A DNA stretch of 64,000 nucleotides, taken from positions 1,736,001 through 1,800,000 of the forward strand of contig JADWQD010000002.1 in NCBI GenBank assembly GCA_016110215.1. The letters are read 5' to 3'. The DNA is from Capronia americana. Lineage: Eukaryota; Ascomycota; Eurotiomycetes; Chaetothyriales; Herpotrichiellaceae. A program made the position numbers and the translations under genes. The notes below the pieces were generated by a model that ran no database searches, had not been told where the DNA came from, and was given only the letters and a program-made list of their open reading frames with translations. This document shows positions 11,147-21,610 of the stretch, in pieces (the stretch's first letter is position 1; each line of letters begins with the position of its first letter).

Positions 11147-12893
11147 ATGAACGCCCAGGAAGTCTCCAAATTCGACGATGATTCCCTGTGGCCTCGGTGG
11201 CTCCTCCACGTGCCTACCATGACTTCCTACCCGTGGACGCCAGGGGACGTGTATGGTGGTCACACCCGTCCCAACTACTTGGCATTGTCCTATACATGGG
11301 GGCGATGGCGTCTTGATGATGACGAAGAACCTTCTGTGAAGGCTCTGCCCGTTCAAGGCGTGACGTGGAAGCTGCCTCGAGTACACCCGGCTCACTTCAC
11401 AGTCGAAGAGTTTGAGCGCACCCTCCGTGCCTTGCCAAATCTGCAACCCTACGGGTTTCAAGGTAAGTGCAGGCCTGACGCAGTCCAGGCGGCATCGTTG
11501 TCTGCCCATCACCAGTCCAGCACGACTTCCACTAAAATCTGTATGCTGGCCAGTGGACTTTGTTTGGTTAGATATCGCATGCATCGATCAGACCCCGGGG
11601 TCAAAGGAATCGGCCGCAGAGATCGGCAGGCAGGCCAAAATCTTCCAAAACGCCTTCTGCACCTTTGCCTGGCTCACGAGCCATGCCGAGCCCTGTGACG
11701 AAGAATACGTCGAGGCTACCTATCGGCTCGAGCAGAGTGTTTCCGAGATCATGAGCCAGGAACCGTACAGTTCTCGCTCGGTCGAGCGTGACTTTGCCGA
11801 CTTTCTCAATTTCCTCACAGACGATCCATGGTTCACGTCGCTTTGGACATTGCAGGAGGCATTCCTGTGTCCAGAAGTCATCTTCCTGGCCCGCAACGGT
11901 CAGGTGTGGCTGAAGGGTAACCCCGGAGAGGCGATCCCCAGGCTCAAAGAGATTCTCATGTGGATCGAGTTTCTAACGAGCATCATGCAAGACTCCCGTC
12001 GGAATTTCAATCTCCACTCTTCCCCTGAGATACAGAGCGCGCTGGAAAGATCCGGGCTGATAGGCCTCTTGATGGGATCCCCAATGATACTGCTGTCCGT
12101 GGCCTATCATCGTCAAACAACCTCCGAGTTGGATCGAGTCTATGGAATCATGCAAGTGTTCAATCTCCGTCTAGGTATCTCTCGGCCGGAGGCGGACACG
12201 GCGAAAAGGTTCACGCTCCCCGAGCTTGAGGATGAGCTCGGCCAGGAATTGTTCAAGCAGGATCCCGTCATGAGTCAGTTGCATATTTTCACTCAGAACC
12301 CAGACCGAGGCAGGGGTTGGAGAGTCGGTCGGTATTCCAAAATGGCGTCTGACCTCAATTGGGACGTTTACGAGCATCTCAAGTCGTCTAGCCATAGGAT
12401 GATCGCCTCAGCACAGTTCTCGACGACTCTTGTGGACGACAACCTGTGGGGGACATTCACCGGCAAGACTTGTCTCCTGCACGAGTTTCAAGCAACCTGG
12501 ACGGCGTATGACAAGCTGATAGATCCGGTAAGAGTGCCGTTCCAGATAGCATTGGACGTCCCACCACCTCGTCGGCCGGTCGATGAGCGAAAGTACCATT
12601 TGGAGACTTTGCAGTCATTACTGAGAGAGCACCACAATGCGATCGTGCTCCTACTTGGATGCTGCGAATCAACACGGGATCTTGGACGGAGACGAGCAGA
12701 ATGGACGCTTTGCCACGCAGTTGGTCTGATCCTCATCCCGTACGAGGACTCTGAAGGCCGCAATGCAAAATATTGGCAGAGACGCGGCGTTGCCTGTTGG
12801 AAGCTTGAAGAATCCAGGTACACAGCAGAGACGAGGGCGTTCTTGCAGGGAGAGACAGATTCTTGGACGCCTACGTCAGGCATCTTCGGCTGA
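11147..12893 (+). CDS. Heterokaryon incompatibility (HET) domain protein
   Basis: Two exons, 11147-11462 and 11554-12893, give 551 residues. The HET domain is recognised by its three blocks: YLALSYTWG at about residues 44-52, then across the splice FVWLDIACIDQ, then FTSLWTLQEAFL further on. The 91-nt intron (GTAAGT...GGCCAG) falls between the first two blocks and restores the frame through a split Val codon. HET proteins take part in non-self recognition in filamentous fungi, where some trigger death of incompatible fused cells; many paralogues have unknown roles. The C-terminal 300 residues have no domain I recognise, and there is no NACHT, ankyrin or WD repeat. No recognisable partner gene lies beside it. 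Confidence 0.85.
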
Positions 12894-13411
12894 TACAGTC
12901 AGTATACCATCGATGCTTGCATTCTTACAAGCCAGAAGACTTCCGATCAAGTCGTCCGCCGCCCTTGGACAGAAGCGTAGCACCAGCCTTCTGGCTTCTT
13001 CAAAGCCTTTCCGTCCTCGCTTGTTGAGTATGAGATGGATTTTGTGGCCAACGCCTGCCAGGCAATCTAGCAACAGGATCACAAGCATCATGAGCTCTAT
13101 TCTCACAAGCCCTTTTCTTGAGCGCGCCTCATACATAGCTCAGCGCTGTCGTGCAGCGTCGCACTGCATTCATGTTCCCGCAGCCTCGGATTTGGCTCGC
13201 CCTATCCTCCCCTCCACCTCCCGGGGCAGATATGCTCTCGCCGCACTATGGGACACTCCGGTGACGGCTTCATTCCGCAGGGCGTTGCCATTCTGCGCCC
13301 GCCGGGAACACAAGCACAGGGACGAGCACAAATATACCTGAAGATGACCTGTCGAAGGATCCAGGCGCCTTCCTTGCCCCCGAATATGACCATTACTGTA
13401 TGTCCCACACG
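12894..13411. other. Convergent intergenic region
   Basis: It holds the 3' ends of the HET gene and of the minus-strand reductase gene. Nothing else is seen. Confidence 0.5.
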
Positions 13412-14527
13412 TCATCCCTCGCTTACAACAACCACAATCTTCCCCTTTGTCCGCTGGGTCTTTAATTTCTCAAAGCCCCTCGGGGCGTCTTCCATGGCTA
13501 ACACCTCATCCACCACAGCCCTCACCTTACCCTCTGCCATCCACTTGCCAATCCCTTCTAGTTGCCCGGAGTCATTTACCACGCCCCAGAACTGGAACTT
13601 CCTCTTCCCCCCGCCCAAGAATCCAGGCCACAGATGCTTCATTGCCATGTCCCAAGCCGTGTGTAGCCCCATGGGTGCCCCAACTTGGACATACTTCGCC
13701 TGAGGGTTCGTAAAGCGGTGACACTGCCAATACAGCCTGCCGTCACCGCCTACATTGTCGACCACGAGATCAAACATCCCATCCTTCGCAGCGCTCTGTG
13801 TCAACGCCTCGACCACGTCGGTGGCAGTGTAATCGATGACTTCGTCCGCTCCTAGACTTCTGCACAGGTCCGCATTCCGCGCTGAACAGCTCGTCGCAAC
13901 GTAGCAACCCGTCGCCTTGGCGATCTGGATCCCCCATGTGCCCGTCCCGCCACTGCCCCCATTAATGAAGACTCTGGCAGGACTAGCACTGGCGCTATTT
14001 CCACCGTCTTGTCGCTTCACGTGCGACACATTCGGCACAACGCACTGATACGCCGTGAGCGCGGCGGTGCCCACGCACGCAGCATCCCTGGGGACGACTC
14101 CCTTAGGAAGCAACGCCACCCCGCCCCTTCGCGCAATCGTATACTCGGCCAGCGTGCCGAACTTTGTCGGCGCCTCCAGTCGGCCGAAGACAATCTCCCC
14201 GATGTCGATTTTCGGGCTGCCCGGGTCTGCTCCCACGGCGACGACCCTGCCCGCAAAATCCAGACCCGGTGTCGCTGGCCTCTTGACGGCGAATCTCCCG
14301 ACGAGGGGGAGTTCCGCGATCTTATAGTCCACAGGGTTTAATGATGTGGCTAGAACCTGGACCAAGAGCTTGTCTTTACCCAGTGAGGGGGCGTCATGCC
14401 GCGGGAGGGGCGCCGCGGTGTTGAGCGTGAGATTCTTCTCCAGTCCGCCGTGGGTGGAGGTGAATTGCCAGGCGCGCATTTTCGAGGGAATGGATGCGAC
14501 TGTGGCTGTGGCGGTGTTGGTGGCCAT
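13412..14527 (-). CDS. Zinc-free medium-chain reductase (quinone oxidoreductase-like)
   Basis: A single exon of 371 residues. The N-terminal GroES-like half has LLVQVLATSLNPVDYKIAEL and TPGLDFAGRVVAVG. The nucleotide-binding half has INGGSGGTGTWGIQIAKATG, then CRSLGADEVIDYT and FDLVVDNVGG. These are the signatures of NADPH-dependent quinone oxidoreductase/RTN4IP1-like members of the MDR superfamily. The catalytic-zinc Cys/His set of alcohol dehydrogenases is absent. The substrate cannot be told from sequence; relatives act on quinones or enones, sometimes in secondary metabolism. The first in-frame Met is at 14527, and a second at residue 17 (MRAWQFTS) aligns better with the usual family start. 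A second MDR gene lies 0.9 kb away on the same strand. Confidence 0.85.
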   Translation of the reverse strand: MATNTATATVASIPSKMRAWQFTSTHGGLEKNLTLNTAAPLPRHDAPSLGKDKLLVQVLATSLNPVDYKIAELPLVGRFAVKRPATPGLDFAGRVVAVGADPGSPKIDIGEIVFGRLEAPTKFGTLAEYTIARRGGVALLPKGVVPRDAACVGTAALTAYQCVVPNVSHVKRQDGGNSASASPARVFINGGSGGTGTWGIQIAKATGCYVATSCSARNADLCRSLGADEVIDYTATDVVEALTQSAAKDGMFDLVVDNVGGDGRLYWQCHRFTNPQAKYVQVGAPMGLHTAWDMAMKHLWPGFLGGGKRKFQFWGVVNDSGQLEGIGKWMAEGKVRAVVDEVLAMEDAPRGFEKLKTQRTKGKIVVVVSEG

Positions 14528-15427
14528 CTTGTTATTGTTATTGTAGTTGGTGTAGGTGTGGGTATATTGTAGGCTTTGCTTTTCGAGATTGCCCCGGTGT
14601 GAAAGTGAGTTGGTGACTGCGAATGGGTATAGAATAGATAATGATTAGTAGGACTAGAAGCAGGTAGTGTAAAAAGAGACTCGGTCTCAGCCTCCGCGTT
14701 CAGAAGAGATCTCCAAGTACATATGGTCATATGCCTTTTGCTTTCACGAATTCCCTGCCCTACGGATCTGTGCCGCTGTGGTCTGATCGGTGCAGCTCGC
14801 CAAGTTACAGGGATTTTTGGATTTCGCGCAATCTGGCAAATTCACTCATTCCACCGACAACTGAGACGAGGCATGGCCATCACCTGGTCGATTGTGGGAT
14901 GGGGTGATGGTAGAGGCGAGAGTGATTCCAAGTACTCGTACAAGTATTCGCACTCTTGGCTGTGAGAGTGACGAATGATGATGGCATTGACAAGTTGGTT
15001 TGGTGTGTACGTAGATAGCCAATAGGAGTTGAAGAACGAGTACAGAGTGCAGGATATGGACATCCGTGATGCATCCACTTCCACTCACTCAGTTCTCACT
15101 CACTCCTCACTCACCATTCGGTCAGTCACTACTCACTCATCCATCATTCACTATGTCCACGACCTCGCGACTCCTTTTCACCTAATATCCAAGAATAATG
15201 ACTTGACGAAACTCCCTCCTGCTTCACATACCAGCCCCGTACAGCCTCAGCGTTACTTTGCCTCGCCTTATCTCGGCGCTGACTTAGGAAGTAAAGAAGT
15301 GGGCATGGTTGACCCGAAAGTCCGCTGTTGACGCCGTGCTTACACTCTCTCTCATGGGACTACACCTTCTGCGGCTCGATTCCAGTACACATTTTGTCAA
15401 CAATATGGCTGCTTCTACCCTCGCGGT
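14528..15427. other. Intergenic region between the two reductase genes
   Basis: The 0.9 kb holds the promoter of the downstream reductase and the 3' end of the upstream one. Short CTCACT runs occur near 15081-15140. No gene is seen. Confidence 0.5.
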
Positions 15428-16548
15428 TTAGTCCCTACGCACCTTGACCACGACCTTGCCCCGCGCACGCTTGGTGGCGATCCGCTCGTAGGCGAGCACA
15501 GCGTCCTCCATTGCGAAGACAGAGTCGACGGGGACGCGCAACCGGCCCTCCTCGATCAGGCGTGCCAGGTAGATGGCATCATCACGCGCCGGTAGCGCGC
15601 TGAACATGATGTAGCGGCGCGGCACGCCTCCCAACCAGGTAGGCAGCCAAGTGTTGAACAGCATGTTCCACGCCGTGACACCGATGCCCTCGAGCGCGCC
15701 GACGTTGACCAAGGCACCCTGAGCCTTAAGGTAAGCTGGCGAGTTGACAAAGAGCGCCTGCGTGCCGACGCAGTCGAGCACAAAGTCAAACGGCTTGTCA
15801 CCGTACTGCTGCGCCAGGTAGGCCGGTAGCGGGTCGTGCTTGCGGTAGTCGATGAACTGTGCACGCGTTAGTGATAATCTTATCCAACTCACCGGCAACA
15901 CTGGCCAACCTCGTCTACGCCCATGCCGCGCACCATCGCCTCGTTGCCGCCGCTGGCCACGCCGACCACCTTGACGCCCCGCAGCTTGCACAGCTGCACC
16001 AGGACTGAACCGATCGACCCGCTGGCCCCATTGACGAGCACCGTGTGGCCCTCGCGCACGCCCGCCGTGCGGATCATCTTGAGCGCGGTGCTGCCAGAGC
16101 ACGTAATGCCCGATGCCGACGCCATATCCGTTGCAGCGTCGAGGCGCGCGACCTGGCTGCCGGGTAGCCGCACGTACTCGGCCAGCACGCCGCGGCCCAT
16201 GAGCAGAGGGCCGGGTACACCCTGGAAGGCGACGACGTGCGTGCCCGGTTCGCGCACCTCGGCTGGCGCTCCCTCGCCCGCCACCACTACCTCTCCGGAC
16301 AGCTCGATCTCCGGGATCCACGGGCCGGTGAAGGGCAGCTTCGGTATCGTCTTCATCCCCATCTCGGACGTAAACTGCAGCGGCACGTGCGACACACGGA
16401 TCAACACGTCGGACGACGAGCCCGTCGGCACCGCGGGCGTGGAGACGTCGGTAGCTAGGTCGAGGACGCTGCGCGCTGGGCCGCGCCGCGGGCGTACCCA
16501 GGCGCGCATGGTCGGAGGTATAGCCGGGTCATGGGTCGTCGATGTCAT
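15428..16548 (-). CDS. Medium-chain reductase (zinc-binding oxidoreductase-like), two exons
   Basis: Exons 16548-15910 and 15856-15428 give 355 residues. Landmarks are MRAWVRPRRGPARSVL, LPFTGPWIPEIELSGEVV, the Rossmann motif VNGASGSIGSVLVQLCKLRG, GVDEFIDYRKHDP (created by the splice) and FDFVLDCVG. It belongs to the same MDR branch as its neighbour but is far from identical, so this is not a recent duplicate. The intron that preserves frame uses a weak GTTGGC donor. A perfect GTGAGT donor sits 26 nt further in but would shift the frame and leave a 27-nt intron to the same acceptor. The acceptor has a CTAAC branch site. The gene is markedly GC-rich. Confidence 0.8.
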
Positions 16549-17194
16549 TTCTTCTGCTCTCTGCGGGCGGCGAAGAGTCGAAGAGAGTGGAGCTCGGCAC
16601 GTAAAGACGAGATTCTGTTGGGGGGGCGGGGGTTTCGAGCAAACCAGGCAGCAGGGAGATCGCGGTCGACAGGCACAAAAGCTGTAGGAGCAAGGGTGAA
16701 CGAGCAAATCACGGAGAAAATGCGAGAATCAGGCTTCTCTGGAGACAAAGGAAATGGTCTCCAGATCATATCATACCACATCACTACTTAGTGCCGTCGT
16801 TCCGACGATTCTTGTTAAAATGGGTGCCTGTTGACAGATGGATGGTAGCTGGGCACCTGGGTCAGGATGGTGGATGAAGTTTATTCCGTCCCGGCCAGCG
16901 CTAGTACTGATGGGAGCTGGAAAGGAAGGTCGACTATCCTCAGGTAAGTAAGTGAGGAAATGAGTGAGTGCAAGTGAGATAATCTGTTTGGTGATCGGAG
17001 CCCTAGTGAGGGTGAAGATACGTCCATGTCAAACTGCTAACTTAATACGGGACTCGCTTGGTAGGGAATTGCTGCACCCTGCTAACTGCACGACCAAAGT
17101 GGTCCGACTCGATGGCATGGCTGACCGACCGCTCTCTCTCTCTGTGTGAAGACCATCATCTGAAAGAAGCATTCGTCACCAAGCCATGGCTTCT
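16549..17194. other. Intergenic region, minus-strand genes on both sides
   Basis: It holds the 5' end of the reductase at 15428 and the 3' end of the patatin gene. Nothing else is supported. Confidence 0.5.
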
Positions 17195-18542
17195 CTACTG
17201 ATTCGTACTCGCAAGCAGGGCAGCACACTCGTCGATCCTTTTGTCAACCTCGGCCATCCTCAGGTACTCGTTCGTGTACTCGATCAATCTAGGCATCTTC
17301 AGGTAATCGCCCAGATCGATATCCTCGTTGCCGGTTGAAGCATTGAACCGAAAATAAAAAATCTCCTTGGCCGGTCTCCTCTTGTTGTGCTGTCGTATGT
17401 TCCGATCGAAGTCACGATGTTTGGCTTCAGTATTGGTCACAAAAGCGACCGTTTTGGTGATGGTGTTGAGAAATCTCTGGATGCCCGATCCGACTTGTAC
17501 CTTGTTGTTGTACTCCATGTGCGACGTCCCTAGACTGACAATGCATCTGATCCGTGGCGATTTCGCATCACGTGGGACAAGATCGTCTCGGCTGTCCCAT
17601 ACTTGGACGATGGGGTTGTTGTTTAGGAGACCTCCATCCCAAAAGTTCAGACCTTGGATCGTGGCTTGCTTGAGATATGTGGGCGCAGCAGACGTTGCAC
17701 GAGCCGCTTCTTTGATGGTGATGGCGTTGACATCGAGGTCTCTAGCCCCGGCGGACACCGGAAGCGCAGGGAAAGGGGGATCGTAATTGCGCAGCAGGAT
17801 GCTCTCGCCTTTGTCGGCGAGTGTTGCACACATGAACCTGGGCCACATCAGCTTGCGGCTGTGCAGAGCTCTCGAGAGATCCAAACTCACATCTGGCCCT
17901 GGCTACGCTTGACGAGCGCGGCATCACCCTTCTTTGCTCGATCTTCATCATCGAGAGGAAATGCACCGACCACGGCGTCGATGGCATTTTCGAGTGGCTT
18001 GTGAGAATACTGGGAATGACCAGTCAGAGCCTTCACTTTAAGCCAAATATCTCCAATGAATTTCCCCAGACTTCCCAGTTCGTTGAGGTGGATGTTCCCG
18101 AGCATCGGACTGAAGACCATCTTGGCCAACGTGTCATACTGTGCGATCACGTCGCTGCACTTCATTTCGAGCCGAAACAGCATCAGAGCAATGAGCCCGC
18201 CTGTGCTAGTCCCAGCTGCGAGATCAAAGTAGTCAACGGGCTTTCGTTCCTCTGGATCTGTCGGTTTGCCTTGCAGCATGTATGTTTCGTTTTCGACTTC
18301 GCGGACTCGGTCCATGACTTGTCGAAGTCAAGTCAGCATCTTTGTTCGCCCGGAATTCACACCAAGTTCGCGACTGTGCACCGTGCGGAGTGACAGAAGC
18401 AGAGAGACTCACTCTTCTTGAGTATGATCATCGAGGAGATCCCTTTTACGCCTCCACCATCCAAAGCTAAGAGGTTGTAAGCCTCGGTCGACCCGGATTT
18501 TGGGCGAGGGATGTTGTTCCAAGGGTCGTCTGGAGGAGCCAT
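17195..18542 (-). CDS. Patatin-like phospholipase
   Basis: Three exons (18542-18413, 18317-17891, 17837-17195) give 399 residues. The oxyanion-hole motif DGGGVKG lies at residues 28-34, the nucleophile elbow GTSTGG puts the catalytic Ser at 81, and the dyad Asp is D253 in FWDGGLLNNNP. All catalytic parts are therefore present. Introns of 95 and 53 nt have GTGAGT donors and restore the frame exactly. Patatin-like enzymes hydrolyse acyl esters of phospholipids or neutral lipids. There is no signal peptide or clear membrane segment, so it is probably cytosolic or peripheral. Fungal relatives are sometimes fused to NACHT or repeat domains; this one is the stand-alone form. Confidence 0.88.
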
Positions 18543-18918
18543 AGTCTATTTTTCGACGGTTTAAGGTGTGTATGTGCTGGGATTTGGGAGGCTAGCAGGC
18601 TTGCCTGTGCTCGTAGAAGGATGATTGGCAGGGCGGGTTGATTAGGATGGTACAGATGTAGTAGCAGGGGCTCAGCCGCAAAGAAAGGTACACTGAAGAC
18701 GCATGGTGATGATGGGAGTAAGTGAAAGGTTGGTCCTGACGAGTATCCAAGGTCACGTTGTTACCCGCAGACTGACCACGAGGGTTGACACTTGCTCCGA
18801 GTTGCCACGGTCGCGCCTTCCTCTGTCAACCCTCGTAAGGCTTCCTCTTTCGCCGAATTCCCGGCAGGTGGGATGCCCTCGAGGTCGCGAACATCGAGTG
18901 TGGCCTTCCACGGTGCAG
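18543..18918. other. Short spacer between patatin and MAK5 genes
   Basis: The spacer holds the promoter of the patatin gene and the 3' end of MAK5, both on the minus strand. No other feature is seen. Confidence 0.5.
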
Positions 18919-21165
18919 CTAGCGCCCTAGAAATGCTCCGTCCATCTTGCCCTCGAGCAGTGCCTCCACATCAACCCGCCCACCCGCGATATATCTTTCG
19001 CTAACTCCAAGGTTAATTCTCTTCTTCAAGAGAGTATCGAGTTCCGATCGCCATTCGGACACTTGGTCTTTGCTGATGGTGGCATTTTCCTTCTCCTTCT
19101 TAGCCCGCCCGCCACCCCTTCCCCTCTTGCCTCGTTGGCCGTGTGTCTCGAATTCTTCACTATCATACTCCACACCAAGTTCTTCGGCAGCGGTCCTCAG
19201 CCATCCGTCCTTGCTCGCTGTTTTCTCCTTGGCTTGAGTAGAATCCGTGATCTTCTGTGCCAGTGTTACACGAGGCTCAAGTTGTTGCACTAGTCTCCCA
19301 TCCAACTGAATAGTATCTGGCGGTTCATCGGTCTTGTGTACTTCGATAATTAACCTTCTAACACCAGCGACTTCGTCCGGCGAGCAAAGCAAGATGGAGC
19401 GCCCAGAGCTCTCGGCACGAGCCGTTCTTCCAGATCGGTGGACGTACATGTCTGCGGTCCTGGGTACGTGGTAGTGAATGATCAGCTCGATACCTTTGAT
19501 GTCTAATCCTCGAGCCGCAACGTCTGTGGCTACAAGCACGGTATTTTGCGCTGTGAATCTTTCGAGTGAGCGTAATCGGGACTTTTGTGGCATCGTCGAG
19601 TGAAGGCCTACTGCAGGGCGCTTCAGAGCTTGGAGTAACGTCGTCACTCGTTTGACGGCGGCGATACTGTTTGTAAACACCAAAGTCTTCTTACCAGGAT
19701 TTTGCATCGTGATGGAGTAGAGATAGAGGTCCTTCTTCATAGCGGCGCATTCAACAATGGACTCGGAGAGCGCAGTCGCCATTTGCGAGGTGGGGTTGAC
19801 GTCGATGAACATGGGCTTCTCCTCCCGGAAAGAGAGTTTTCGAAGCAGGTATTCCATCGATTGTTGATTGCTCAGAAGGTTACTGTCCAACCGCTTTCCC
19901 GGCTTCTGCTTGGAGGCAAGCTTATGCTGCAGGCCCTTGTGGAATGTGGCGGAAAATACAAGGGTCTGCCGATCAGACTTCGGCGGCTTCTCTGTTGCGT
20001 CCCCGTCGGCGTCCTCATCGATAACGTCTCGGTCCAGCGCATCAAGGATCTCCTCAACCTCTTTGAAGTGGCCTTCACTCAACAAGCGGTCTGCTTCGTC
20101 CACGACTAAGAACCTAATCTTCTTCAGCCGGTCGACCAGAGCATCCACATTTTGATTGGTAGAAGCATCGTTCATCACTTCCCAGAACCGTCCAGGTGTT
20201 GCTACCACAATGTCTGCATCTTGGAGCTGTCGTTGTTGTTTGTAGATGGACAACCCACCAGTCACAGCGATGACCTTCGGGCGTCTCTCCAGGCCGATGC
20301 ACAGCTCGTTCAAATGTTTGTTCAGCTGGAGAGCAAGCTCTCGCGTAGGTGCGAGGATGAGAGCCAAGACAGGTTTATCACCACCGTTGGAGCTTTTCGT
20401 CCGTGAATGTTCGCCGGAAAGCCAATTCTCAAATATCGGCAGGCCAAAGGCGAGGGTCTTTCCCGACCCTGTAACAGCTTTGCCGATGACGTCGTGGCCT
20501 TGGATGATGGCAGGGAGACTGGCTTGTTGTATTGGCGTGGGCTTGCTGAATCCCAAACGAGAAAGTTGGGAAAGGGTGATGGGCGACAGTTCGAGGTCCC
20601 GCCATGCCGAAACGTCGACCTTGGACTCCTCCGACTGGTCTAGGAGGACATCGAAATTCATATTGGCAGCGATCTCTTCTCTCGGTTTGGATTTGGGCTG
20701 GGACTTCTGCTCGCGTTCTTTCGGCGGCTTCACGTGCTTCGGTACACCATCGATAGGGTCCGCCGATGCACCATTAGGTAGGGCTGCTGGGTTTTCTCCT
20801 TTATTGTCGTCGTCAAACCCCGACCATTCTCCGGCGCCCTCGAGGTCGCTATTAGCATCATCCACGGCGGCGGCCGAGTTCGGCCTGAACATGACATGGT
20901 TATTGCTCTCATCTCGGACCACGTCAACATCGTCGATCTCCTCCAAGCCGTAGAAACCTTCTGCGTCCTCTAGTCTTTTCGGCAAAGCAACAGTCCTCCA
21001 TTTCAACGCGTCGCCACGAATGGCTGGGCCATTGTACGCTTGAGACTTGGTTTGTAGTGATACCTTCTGCCTCTTGCGGGACTGCTGCGGCGCCGGGGGC
21101 CCCTTTCTCTTTTCTGTCTTCGACATAGGGGCTTGATACTGGTCTGAATTAGCACAGATGTCCAC
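18919..21165 (-). CDS. MAK5: ATP-dependent DEAD-box RNA helicase Mak5
   Basis: A single exon of 748 residues from the first Met, or 735 from Met14 (MSKTEKRKGPP), which looks the more natural start. All DEAD-box motifs are visible in order: Q-motif GFSKPTPIQ, Walker A AVTGSGKT, PTREL, TGG, TPGR, VDEADRLL, SAT, VFTNS, TDVAARGLDI and HRSGRTAR. The N-terminus is basic (SRKRQKV). The segment WRDLELSPITLSQLSRLGFS and the long insert between motifs II and III are typical of Mak5/DDX24. Mak5 acts in the nucleolus in 60S subunit assembly; yeast mutants also lose killer double-stranded RNA. It is divergent from ADE13. Confidence 0.93.
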   Translation of the reverse strand: MDICANSDQYQAPMSKTEKRKGPPAPQQSRKRQKVSLQTKSQAYNGPAIRGDALKWRTVALPKRLEDAEGFYGLEEIDDVDVVRDESNNHVMFRPNSAAAVDDANSDLEGAGEWSGFDDDNKGENPAALPNGASADPIDGVPKHVKPPKEREQKSQPKSKPREEIAANMNFDVLLDQSEESKVDVSAWRDLELSPITLSQLSRLGFSKPTPIQQASLPAIIQGHDVIGKAVTGSGKTLAFGLPIFENWLSGEHSRTKSSNGGDKPVLALILAPTRELALQLNKHLNELCIGLERRPKVIAVTGGLSIYKQQRQLQDADIVVATPGRFWEVMNDASTNQNVDALVDRLKKIRFLVVDEADRLLSEGHFKEVEEILDALDRDVIDEDADGDATEKPPKSDRQTLVFSATFHKGLQHKLASKQKPGKRLDSNLLSNQQSMEYLLRKLSFREEKPMFIDVNPTSQMATALSESIVECAAMKKDLYLYSITMQNPGKKTLVFTNSIAAVKRVTTLLQALKRPAVGLHSTMPQKSRLRSLERFTAQNTVLVATDVAARGLDIKGIELIIHYHVPRTADMYVHRSGRTARAESSGRSILLCSPDEVAGVRRLIIEVHKTDEPPDTIQLDGRLVQQLEPRVTLAQKITDSTQAKEKTASKDGWLRTAAEELGVEYDSEEFETHGQRGKRGRGGGRAKKEKENATISKDQVSEWRSELDTLLKKRINLGVSERYIAGGRVDVEALLEGKMDGAFLGR

Positions 21166-21610
21166 GATGCACAGATTGTTGGAGTCGGTGGAAAAAGTTT
21201 GGTCGGGTAAAATTCGGCGGTCTGACGGCGAAGACGATTGATTCTACAACAAACTAGCACGTTGACGACTCAGGTGATACTCCGAAGCAGATCAAGAGCC
21301 AGCGTTGTGCCCGTACAAAGATGAATACCCAATAGCCCGTAGCACGTACACAGCACAGCAAGCCCCGAACTGGCCTGGCAGTGCAGTCTGTGAAAGTCCG
21401 ACGTTCTTGGAACCCGAGAAATCGCGAGGCAGCCGCCCGTCGTCTGTCAGACCATCGGAATATTTTTTCAAGATGTCTTGGCATGAGCGATATTTGCCCC
21501 AGCAGCAACATGAACCTCTCAGTACTTGATGCCAGCGCTGTCCGACTGATCTAAAGTAATTGTTTTCTTCGATCGCGCTTGACATACTAGGGACGCTATC
21601 ACCAACTAAG

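Noticed and set aside
15923..16687. 254-codon plus-strand open frame
   Set aside because: It lies antisense to the GC-rich exon of the reductase gene; such mirror frames are common in GC-rich coding DNA, and the minus strand has the MDR motifs.
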